Source: an uncultured bacterium
GTDB lineage: Bacteria > Planctomycetota > DG-23 > SLPQ01
Length of the DNA stretch: 12,740 bases
Assembly (NCBI GenBank): GCA_937863625.1
Contig: CALMGO010000695.1
Span: 1 to 12,740 of the forward strand
Direction: 5' to 3'
A program made the position numbers and the translations under genes. The notes below the pieces were generated by a model. That model did not search any database and was not told the origin of the DNA. It was given only the letters and a program-made list of their open reading frames with translations. Below, in pieces: positions 1 to 6,077 of the stretch; position 1 is the stretch's first letter, and each line of letters opens with the position of its first letter.

Positions 1-6
1 TAGATG

Positions 7-13
7 CTCCTTT
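7..13 (-). promoter_or_regulatory. Shine-Dalgarno site for a gene beginning just left of the window
   Basis: On the minus strand the window ends GGGGAAAGGAGCATCTA. AAAGGAG lies 6 nt from the window edge and no start codon follows before the edge, so a start codon immediately outside is expected. The 119 bases between the glutamate synthase stop and this site contain no hairpin followed by a T-run on the minus strand, which suggests the operon continues. A GXGXG-domain (GltB3-type) or small flavoprotein GOGAT subunit would be the expected neighbour; that identity is inference. Confidence 0.5.
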
Positions 14-132
14 CCCCGACCTGGCTGGCCCGTAAATAATATGTGCAGGGTCCAGCAAATTCAAGTTTTTTTGGCAACAGGCCAGGGATTTCGCCTTTGC
101 GCGGGAGGGCGGAAGGCCGCGGTTCTTCTCGC

Positions 133-1653
133 TTAATAGCCTACGCCCGCCGGTTTTACGCCGATAATATCGAGTGTTTCCCTATCGAGCCCTACGCCGC
201 GGAGCCTTTCGCGGGACCCACGGAGACTTTCTATGGAATTGACGCCGACCGCGCCAAGAATCTCCTTTATCTCATGCCCCCAGGCCCTGAGCAGGTTGGC
301 CAGACGGACGGCGCCCTCCCGAGGATCGATGCGCCGGTAGAGTTCAGGCCTCTGGCTTGTTATGCCCCAGGAGCAATTTCCGGTATAGCATTTCATGCAA
401 ACGCGGCACCCGACCGCGATGAGCGCGGCGGTGCCGATGGCGACTGCGTCGGCGCCGAGGGCGATGGCCTTTGCCGCGTCGGCGCTGGAGCGGATGGAAC
501 CTGCCGCGATGAGAGAGACGCTGTTGCGAAGACCTTCGCGGCGGAGCCTCTCGTCGACGACGGCGATAGCAATCTCAATGGGTATGCCGACATTGTCGCG
601 GATGATAGTGGGGGCGGCGCCGGTACTGCCGCGGAAGCCGTCGATGTAAATGATGTCCGCGCCGGCGCGGGCGATGCCGCAGGCGATGGCCGCGACGTTA
701 TGGACGGCGGCGATTTTTACGCTTATAGGCTTGGAATATTCAACGGCCTCCTTCAAGGCGAAAATCAGCTGTCGGAGGTCTTCGATAGAGTAGATATCGT
801 GATGAGGCGCAGGGGAAAGGGCGTCGGTCCCCGGCGGGATCATGCGTGTGGCGGCGACCTGGTCGTCGACTTTTTCGCCCGGGAGGTGTCCGCCGATGCC
901 GGGTTTTGCGCCCTGGCCAATTTTTATCTCTATGCCGGCGGCGGCCTTGAGGTATTCGTCATAGACGCCGAAGCGGCCGGAGGCCACCTGTACGATGATG
1001 TTCCTGGCGTACGGGTAGAGGTCCTTGTGGAGGCCGCCTTCGCCGGTATTCATGTATGTGCCGGACATTTCGGCGGCCATGGCAAGCGATTTCTGCACGG
1101 GAAGGCTTATGGCGCCAAGCGACATAGGCGAGAACATGATAGGCGTCTCAAGGCGTATCTGCGGCGGGACCTCGGTCTTGAGGGCGTACTCGCCCTTTTC
1201 AGTTTCGAACTGGAGGGAGGACGGCTTGGATCCGAGGAACGTCCTGAGCTCCATCGGCTCGCGAAGCGGGTCGATGGAGGGATTGGTCACCTGACAGGCG
1301 TCGAGGACGAGGTGGTCGAAGATGGACTCGTACTGTGCGGCGTTGCCCATGCCGGTGAGGAGGACGCCGCCGGTGGCGGCCTGTTTGTAGACCCTCTCGC
1401 GGAGGTAGACGGGCCAGGCGCCGGAGTCCTGGTAAGCATGCGTGTTCCGCTCGATGGTGATAGCGCTCTGGGGGCAATATACCATACACCGATGGCAGGC
1501 GACGCACTTGTGGTGGTCGGCTACGATCTTGTCCTCTTTGGCGTCGTAGGAGAGTACGCCGAAGCCGCACTGCATGTTGCAGCGTTTGCAGCGGGTGCAG
1601 AGGTCTTTATCGATTTTGACCCTGAACTCAGGGGGAGTTTCGTAGAGTTTCAT
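133..1653 (-). CDS. gltB: Glutamate synthase core subunit (FMN/iron-sulfur domain with N-terminal 2x[4Fe-4S] ferredoxin)
   Basis: This is a 506-residue protein of the GltB2 (GOGAT domain 2) type found in split glutamate synthases. This domain reductively condenses ammonia and 2-oxoglutarate to glutamate on FMN. Residues 19-29 (C19, C22, C25, C29) and 50-60 (C50, C53, C56, C60-P61) form two ferredoxin-type [4Fe-4S] sites. The TIM-barrel core has a SPMSLGAIS motif at 175-183 and the family signature QGAKPGIGGHLPGEKV at 247-262, followed by glycine-rich phosphate-binding strands near 339-346 and 384-407. C416, C419, C422 and C427 mark the usual iron-sulfur site of the synthase core. The first Met (1653) sits in an ATGA overlap with the upstream amidotransferase stop; an in-frame start at 1710 would lie inside that gene and lacks family sequence. 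The N-terminal ferredoxin suggests electrons arrive through iron-sulfur carriers. It is the last complete gene of the minus-strand operon here. Confidence 0.93.
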   Translation of the reverse strand: MKLYETPPEFRVKIDKDLCTRCKRCNMQCGFGVLSYDAKEDKIVADHHKCVACHRCMVYCPQSAITIERNTHAYQDSGAWPVYLRERVYKQAATGGVLLTGMGNAAQYESIFDHLVLDACQVTNPSIDPLREPMELRTFLGSKPSSLQFETEKGEYALKTEVPPQIRLETPIMFSPMSLGAISLPVQKSLAMAAEMSGTYMNTGEGGLHKDLYPYARNIIVQVASGRFGVYDEYLKAAAGIEIKIGQGAKPGIGGHLPGEKVDDQVAATRMIPPGTDALSPAPHHDIYSIEDLRQLIFALKEAVEYSKPISVKIAAVHNVAAIACGIARAGADIIYIDGFRGSTGAAPTIIRDNVGIPIEIAIAVVDERLRREGLRNSVSLIAAGSIRSSADAAKAIALGADAVAIGTAALIAVGCRVCMKCYTGNCSWGITSQRPELYRRIDPREGAVRLANLLRAWGHEIKEILGAVGVNSIESLRGSRERLRGVGLDRETLDIIGVKPAGVGY

Positions 1654-2759
1654 ACTTGCACGTCCCGGTAAAGTTCGGCGATGACGGGTTCGCCGCCGCG
1701 GGGGTTCCACACCTTAAAGGGGGAGTCGCAGACGGCGCGGATGGCCGATTCCTCGCTGGCGATGTAGACGAGATCGCCTTTTTCAGCGGCGATCATGGGG
1801 CGCAGTTTGATGCGGTCATTTAGTCCGAACATGCCTCGCCCGTAGCCACAGATGATGCCGAACGGGCCGTTTGCCATGGCGGAGGAGTAGACCACGCGGA
1901 GGCTTTCGAAGACCTTTTTCTCGCGGGGCTCCATGCGGTCGATCTCTTCCCAGAAGTAGGGGGCCAGTACCTTGCAGGCAAGGTAAGGCGGGAGCCCGTG
2001 CACCCTTATGAGAAGGTCGATCAGGTAGGCCATAACCTCGGTGTCGGTCATGAGTGTGCACCTGTAGCCGAACATTTCGAGGTATCGTTTGTTGATGCCG
2101 TAGGAAGAGATCTCGCCGTTGTGGACGATGGACCAGTTGAGCATGGAGAAAGGATGCGCTCCGCCCCACCAGCCGGGGGTATTGGTGGGGAATCGTCCGT
2201 GCGCGATCCAACAGTAGGCCTTGTATTCTTCGAGGCGGTAGAACTCGGCGATGGCCTCTGGGTATCCGACGCCCTTGAATACGCCCATATTCTTGCCGCT
2301 GGAGAAGACATAGGCGCCGTCGATGTCGGCGTTGATATACATTACGAGCTGGCGGACGAATTCGCCTTCGTTCTTGATTCTCTTTTCGGTCATGGCCATG
2401 TGCGTGGGACGGCAGAAATAGCGCCTGAGCAGAGGCTGGTTGACGATGGACTCTACGTGGCGAGTGGGGATGACCTCATCGCGCTCAATCTGGAAACTCT
2501 TGCGGAGTATCTCCTCGGTCTGGACCTGAGCGGCGCCGCTTGAGTACATGATGTGGAACGCGTAGTAGTCCTTGAGTTCGGGATATATGCCGTAGCCCGC
2601 GTAGCCCGCGCCGAGGTCGGTGGAGCGCTCGCGCATGGAGGCCATTATCTCGACGATGTGGCCGCCGGGCATGAGATTGCCGGAGCGGTCGATAACGCCG
2701 CCGACGGCGCAGCCGGAGGGGATGCGTCCCTCGGAAGAGTATTTTGTGTCGGCGTTCAT
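1650..2759 (-). CDS. Stand-alone class II glutamine amidotransferase subunit of split glutamate synthase (GltB1 type)
   Basis: This 369-residue protein matches the N-terminal amidotransferase domain of GOGAT, which hydrolyses glutamine and channels ammonia to the FMN subunit. The candidate nucleophile is C17 in PSGCAVGG. AHGRFPTNT at 186-194, AHPF at 201-204, HNGEI at 213-217 and TDTEV at 238-242 are the typical class II (Ntn) active-site motifs. Residues 280-360 fit the end of the same fold (IASEESAIRA region). The start at 2759 is preceded by AAGGAG (2765-2770) and overlaps the upstream stop as ATGA; the gene's own stop overlaps the next start in the same way, indicating translational coupling. 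Class II enzymes use an N-terminal Cys, so removal of 16 residues would be needed if C17 is the nucleophile. That processing is inferred from the family, not seen. Confidence 0.92.
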   Translation of the reverse strand: MNADTKYSSEGRIPSGCAVGGVIDRSGNLMPGGHIVEIMASMRERSTDLGAGYAGYGIYPELKDYYAFHIMYSSGAAQVQTEEILRKSFQIERDEVIPTRHVESIVNQPLLRRYFCRPTHMAMTEKRIKNEGEFVRQLVMYINADIDGAYVFSSGKNMGVFKGVGYPEAIAEFYRLEEYKAYCWIAHGRFPTNTPGWWGGAHPFSMLNWSIVHNGEISSYGINKRYLEMFGYRCTLMTDTEVMAYLIDLLIRVHGLPPYLACKVLAPYFWEEIDRMEPREKKVFESLRVVYSSAMANGPFGIICGYGRGMFGLNDRIKLRPMIAAEKGDLVYIASEESAIRAVCDSPFKVWNPRGGEPVIAELYRDVQV

Positions 2760-4090
2760 TTCGGCTCCTTGCCGAAGAGCTTCCTGAGGTCATCGTCGCC
2801 GTCAGGCGGCAGTTCGGGCAGGCCGAGACGTTTGCGCGCGGTGGCCGAGCCTACGGCGATGCGGCCCTTCTCGCGAAAGGCCTCCCTGATTTTAACAAGA
2901 GTGGGCGGAGTTCGCCCCTGTTTTGCGGCCAATTCTTTAAGGTGCGAGAAGACGGTCTGCATGCCGAATCTCTGCGGACACATTTCAAAGCAGGTGAGGC
3001 AGTCGAGGCAGTTCCAGAAATCACCCTTTTCGAGGACCTCGTCGATGCGTCCGTCGAGGACTTGCTTTATTATCGCGTTGGGGTCAAAGGCGGCGAAGGC
3101 GCATGAAACGGGGCAGTCCTTGACACAGGCGCCGCAGGCGGCGCAGCGCGCGAGGCTTTTGAGGTCGAAGTCTTTCGCGACGGAGGTCTGTATTTCCTGC
3201 AGACGGGTCCATTTTTCGAGTACGCCTTCGAGTTTGACGCGGCGGCGCTTGAGCGTGGATTCGTCGGGCTCGTTGCCAAGAACGAGAGAGATAAGCTCGG
3301 ATAGATGGAGGACTGGGAGACCGTCGTCGCCGCGGCCCTGTTCGCGCAGGAGGCGGTCCTGGCGGAAATCGAACTGGGTGAAACAGGCCGGACATGCGAC
3401 GAGGAGAAAATCGGCGCCTGCGGCCTTTGCGTCCTCTATCTTGCGGGTGAGCATGGCATCGGACTGATCCTTGCCGTCGGTGAGGCTGTAGTTGCCGCCG
3501 CAACAGGCCATCTTGGAGGCGTAGTTGACGCTGACGCCGCCGAGGGCCTCGACGAGGCGGTCCATGAGAGTGGGGTTAAGCGGGTCGTCGAGCCTGATGG
3601 CGGAGGCGGGACGCAGCATGTTGCATCCGTAGTGGACGGCGACCTTGAGGCCTGCAAGCGGCCTTTTTGCCTCTTTCTTGACACGGGCTACGCGGATGTC
3701 CTCATCGAGGACGCCAACGATGTGATGGACGTCGGAGGTGCCTTTGAACTCGAGGCCGATTCTGGCGAGTTGCTCATTGACCTTTTTGGCAAGCGCCCTG
3801 TCGGCCTTGAGCGTCTCGCGGGTTGTCTTCAATGTGGCATAACATCCGTTGCAGACGACCATTATGTCTTTTCCCTCGCGCTCGGCCAGCGCCAGGTTTC
3901 TGGCGGCGGTGACCGTGTAACGGAAGGGATCGTCGTCAGCGACGATGAGTTTCTCGGGGCAACAGGTGGTGCCCTCGAGGTCGCTTGACAGGACGTCAAA
4001 TGCGTCGAGTATGTCCCTGGTGGCCTTCTCTATATAAGGCAACTGCGCGGGAATAGCACATCCCCAGAACATCTTATAGTGCTTTTTCAT
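2756..4090 (-). CDS. HdrB-HdrC-like fusion: two CCG domains followed by two [4Fe-4S] ferredoxin sites
   Basis: This is a 444-residue cytoplasmic iron-sulfur protein. The N-terminal half has two cysteine-rich CCG modules of the HdrB type: C11, C43-C44, C80, C83 and C156, C196-C197, C233, C236. The C-terminal part has two CxxCxxCxxxCP clusters of the HdrC type: C316-C326 and C361-C371. The CCG domains of heterodisulfide reductase bind non-cubane clusters and the HdrC-type clusters pass electrons. Here the likely role is electron transfer to or from the glutamate synthase or an unseen flavoprotein partner (inference). The order CCG then ferredoxin is opposite to GlpC, GlcF and TfrB, where the ferredoxin part comes first. 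The start MKKHYKMFWG at 4090 is chosen because homology begins there and a near-consensus promoter lies just upstream; the reading frame is open to 4393, but that extension is upstream of the promoter and is compositionally unlike a protein. The ribosome site (GGGCAGG) is weak. It is the first gene of the operon. Confidence 0.88.
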   Translation of the reverse strand: MKKHYKMFWGCAIPAQLPYIEKATRDILDAFDVLSSDLEGTTCCPEKLIVADDDPFRYTVTAARNLALAEREGKDIMVVCNGCYATLKTTRETLKADRALAKKVNEQLARIGLEFKGTSDVHHIVGVLDEDIRVARVKKEAKRPLAGLKVAVHYGCNMLRPASAIRLDDPLNPTLMDRLVEALGGVSVNYASKMACCGGNYSLTDGKDQSDAMLTRKIEDAKAAGADFLLVACPACFTQFDFRQDRLLREQGRGDDGLPVLHLSELISLVLGNEPDESTLKRRRVKLEGVLEKWTRLQEIQTSVAKDFDLKSLARCAACGACVKDCPVSCAFAAFDPNAIIKQVLDGRIDEVLEKGDFWNCLDCLTCFEMCPQRFGMQTVFSHLKELAAKQGRTPPTLVKIREAFREKGRIAVGSATARKRLGLPELPPDGDDDLRKLFGKEPK

Positions 4091-4128
4091 GTCTGCCTGC
4101 CCGAAAGGTGAGCGCCAAAGAAGCCGTA

Positions 4129-4156
4129 AGTATACGTTATCAGTCCAGTTTGTCAA
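4129..4156 (-). promoter_or_regulatory. Sigma-70-like promoter of the hdrBC-glutamate synthase operon
   Basis: Read on the minus strand, TTGACA (4156-4151) is separated by 16 nt from TATACT (4134-4129). This is a perfect -35 and a 5/6 -10. A transcript would begin near 4122, giving an untranslated leader of about 32 nt before the ATG at 4090. The site rules out translation from the in-frame upstream start at 4393. Confidence 0.75.
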
Positions 4157-4164
4157 CAATTGGG

Positions 4165-4292
4165 GGCGCTGTGAAGTTCCCCACAGAGGCGCCTGGGAAG
4201 GACACGGCGGCGGCGCGATTATGAAACGCAAGCGGCCGCATGGCCGTCTAATCGGGCGTACATGCGGTAGAAGGAAGGCGTCGGGACACGCC
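4165..4292 (+). other. Hairpin-rich leader upstream of the small peptide gene
   Basis: Three short hairpins lie upstream of the small gene. The first is 4165-4193 (GGCG-CTGTG pairing with CACAG-CGCC, three-base bulge). The second is 4233-4246 (CGGCC/GGCCG with loop GCAT), enclosed by GATTA/TAATC at 4218-4222 and 4249-4253. The third is 4277-4292 (GGCGT/ACGCC), ending two bases before the Shine-Dalgarno AAGGAG at 4294-4299. The last could influence access to the ribosome site. I could not match them to a known riboswitch, and no convincing plus-strand promoter was seen. GC-rich DNA makes chance hairpins common. Confidence 0.25.
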
Positions 4293-4307
4293 GAAGGAGA
4301 TGAGAAG

Positions 4308-4541
4308 ATGAGTACGGTGAAGAAGGCAACCTGGAAGACGCGGATTTTGAAGTGCGCGCTGGTCCTCTGCACGGTGGCGGCGTTTGTGGTCAACCCGCTG
4401 CTTGCGACAGCGGCGGGTGCAGCGACGGCTGTCGGCTACGCGTGCAGGAAAAGAGGATACCCGGTCAACTGCACGACGGTGCCTGGAGCCTGCGTGCCGA
4501 GCAAGGCGGAAGTCATGAGGTCCTGGGTGGCCCTCTTCTAA
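4308..4541 (+). CDS. Small exported or membrane peptide of unknown function (77 aa)
   Basis: The ATG at 4308 follows AAGGAG (4294-4299) at 8 nt. The 77-residue product has a basic N-terminus (KK, K, R within the first 12 residues). A hydrophobic stretch follows at about 13-37 (ILKCALVLCTVAAFVVNPLL, then an Ala-rich segment with possible signal peptidase sites such as ATA-AG or GAA-TA). A short polar tail with three cysteines (GYACRKRGY, VNCTT, GACVPS) ends in a hydrophobic WVALF. This fits a secreted small peptide or a single-pass membrane peptide. I do not recognise the family. A strong intrinsic terminator begins 32 nt after the stop, so it is probably transcribed as a short, possibly abundant mRNA. 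The next gene encodes a PP-loop enzyme; a precursor-enzyme relationship is only speculation. Confidence 0.6.
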   Translation: MSTVKKATWKTRILKCALVLCTVAAFVVNPLLATAAGAATAVGYACRKRGYPVNCTTVPGACVPSKAEVMRSWVALF

Positions 4542-4573
4542 TATCGAAACCGGTCTCACCGCCTCCCCAAAAG

Positions 4574-4613
4574 CGCCCCGGTCAGAGATGCAGCGGCCGG
4601 GGCGTAGTTTTTT
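4574..4613 (+). terminator. Intrinsic terminator after the small peptide gene
   Basis: CGCCCCGG (4574-4581) pairs perfectly with CCGGGGCG (4597-4604) around a 15-nt loop. TAG and six T residues (4608-4613) follow. This is a classic rho-independent terminator, 32 nt past the 4541 stop. Some readthrough into the gene at 4721 remains possible because I see no convincing separate promoter for it. Confidence 0.85.
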
Positions 4614-4720
4614 GACGGGAGCGGGGAGGCTTTTTGCTTTGATGGCGGAGGCGCAAATAGCCGATTCACGTAGATGCCTGCAGTGCAATCCAACAAAGTG
4701 AGGTTCTCAAGGGAGACTAT

Positions 4721-5911
4721 ATGAGGCTTGCGGACGTGCGGCTGGACGAATCGGAGGGGGTTGTGCGCCTCTCGGCGGTGGCGGAGGACGCGTCGGGCAA
4801 AGCGCTGCCGGAGGTATGGTTTGAATATGACGCCAGGTGGCGGGATTTTGTCAGGGCTGATGCGGACGTCTTCTTGCCGATGATGTTTGTCGGTTCGATG
4901 CTCAGGGGCGAACGGTTTGAGACCGGGATGCCGGTGTCGGTCAGGATGTGCGCGGAACTGAGGGATGTATCGGCGATTTTCGGCAAGTGGTTTGGAGAAA
5001 GGCTCACGGCGACTGTGCCGGAGATTTCCAATGTAGAGGCAAAGCCGGCGGACGCGACGGGTAACACGGCGACGTTCTTTTCGGCGGGAGTGGACGCGTT
5101 CTACGTGGCCCTTAAGTTTCTGCGGGGCGAAGGCGACGGGAGCCTGACGCATCTGGTGTATATGAGGGGCCTTGAGGCGCCGCTGTCGAAGATAAAGTCG
5201 GGAAAAGAGTCGCGCATAGAGGCGATAGCGCGGGATCTGGGCTTGCCGGTCATCATGGGTAAGACTAACCTGCGGGACTGTTTCGACTACGACTATCTGC
5301 CGTACGTGTGCGGGCCGGCGCTGGCGTCGTCCGCGCTGTCGCTTTCGCGCAGGTTATCGAGGATGAGAATTCCATCGGGGGCGAGCTACCGGGTGGAGGA
5401 TTTTTATCCTGAGTCCACGCATCTTCTTCTCGACAGGCTGTGGTCGACGGAATACATGGAGATAAGGTCGGACGGAGCGGAGAAGACGCGCGCGCACAAG
5501 ACGCAGTACATCTCGTCAAGCGAGACGGCGCTGGGCAACCTTGCGGTATGTATCGTGAATCTGGGCGAGTGGGACAACTGCTGCCGGTGCCCGAAGTGCG
5601 TGAGGACGATGATAAGCCTCCAGGCGCTGGGGGTGCTGGAGAAGGCGGCTGGATTTTGCTCGCCGTTTGACTACGGTCTTATCGGAGGAATAAACCTCGA
5701 CAGTCCGCTGACTCGGGCGTTCTTCGTACAGAACCTTGAACTATCGCACGAGACGGGGCACGACGCGCGGCTGACGCGGGAGATGGAGAAACATCTCGCG
5801 CGCTGGAAGAAATACAGGGCTCTCGTGACGCTCGTGGAGGGGACGCCTTTTCACGGAATTGCCAGGTGGGCCCGGGAGGCTGTGAAGAAGCGGCGGAAGG
5901 CGAAGGCGTGA
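4721..5911 (+). CDS. PP-loop ATPase-family enzyme with QueC-like four-cysteine zinc site, reaction unknown
   Basis: This 396-residue protein has three parts. An N-terminal beta-rich domain (about 1-110) comes first. A PP-loop ATP-pyrophosphatase core opens with FFSAGVDAFYVAL at 119-131, where S121-A126 takes the place of the canonical SGGxDS. A metal site of four cysteines (C277, C287, C290, C293, in CCRCPKCVRTM) resembles the structural zinc knuckle of QueC. KTNLRD at 181-186, PSG at 218-220, LWSTE at 240-244 and KTQY at 260-263 recall a family of PP-loop proteins I have seen in glycan and other biosynthetic clusters, described from memory without a search. PP-loop enzymes adenylate a substrate before adding nitrogen or sulfur; the substrate here is unknown. 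The C-terminus (about 350-396) is helical and very basic. The start at 4721 has AAGGGAG (4709-4715) at 5 nt. It may depend on readthrough of the terminator at 4574. Confidence 0.82.
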   Translation: MRLADVRLDESEGVVRLSAVAEDASGKALPEVWFEYDARWRDFVRADADVFLPMMFVGSMLRGERFETGMPVSVRMCAELRDVSAIFGKWFGERLTATVPEISNVEAKPADATGNTATFFSAGVDAFYVALKFLRGEGDGSLTHLVYMRGLEAPLSKIKSGKESRIEAIARDLGLPVIMGKTNLRDCFDYDYLPYVCGPALASSALSLSRRLSRMRIPSGASYRVEDFYPESTHLLLDRLWSTEYMEIRSDGAEKTRAHKTQYISSSETALGNLAVCIVNLGEWDNCCRCPKCVRTMISLQALGVLEKAAGFCSPFDYGLIGGINLDSPLTRAFFVQNLELSHETGHDARLTREMEKHLARWKKYRALVTLVEGTPFHGIARWAREAVKKRRKAKA

Positions 5912-5940
5912 AGAAGAGGGCAAAGCGCGACGAAGCACGT

Positions 5941-5966
5941 GGGAACCGCGCCACACGCTGGTCCCC
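5941..5966 (+). terminator. Hairpin downstream of the PP-loop gene, possible terminator
   Basis: GGGAACCGCG (5941-5950) pairs with CGC-T-GGTCCCC (5956-5966) around loop CCACA, with one mismatch and one bulged T. It starts 29 nt after the stop. No T-run follows, so it may be a U-tract-less terminator or an mRNA 3' end structure. Confidence 0.4.
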
Positions 5967-5995
5967 TGAACTTACCCGGCGTTCACTGTAAAAGT

Positions 5996-6024
5996 TTGCA
6001 ACCGCTGTTCGTGACGCATAAAAT
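5996..6024 (+). promoter_or_regulatory. Sigma-70-like promoter for the PDZ-protein gene
   Basis: TTGCAA (5996-6001), a 17-nt spacer and TAAAAT (6019-6024) give 4/6 and 5/6 matches at ideal spacing. Transcription would start near 6031, leaving about 47 nt of leader before the ATG at 6078. The local AT-richness stands out from the GC-rich surroundings. It probably drives the PDZ gene and perhaps the two genes after it. Confidence 0.55.
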
Positions 6025-6077
6025 ACCGCCTGTATGGGGCCGTTCGGGAAGTGTCTGCGGAAACGGGGAGAACCGCC

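Noticed and set aside
43..1671. Long open frame of 542 codons on the plus strand
   Set aside because: It lies antisense to the glutamate synthase gene, whose motifs are unmistakable; the plus-strand product is Gly/Asp/Ala/Val-rich with no recognisable motif, typical of a GC-rich shadow frame.
3305..3988. Plus-strand open frame of 227 codons
   Set aside because: It is fully antisense to the CCG domains of the Hdr-like gene; no ribosome site or motif was seen.
4210..4300. Possible c-di-GMP-I riboswitch (ACGCAAGC followed by paired GC segments)
   Set aside because: The GGGCAAACC-like first half, the GNRA-capped stem and the paired GGGACGCAAAGCC core are not present; the resemblance is one short word.
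4091..4393. N-terminal extension of the Hdr-like protein from an ATG at 4393
   Set aside because: It would start upstream of the operon promoter, overlaps the oppositely oriented small peptide gene, and the added residues do not look like part of the family.
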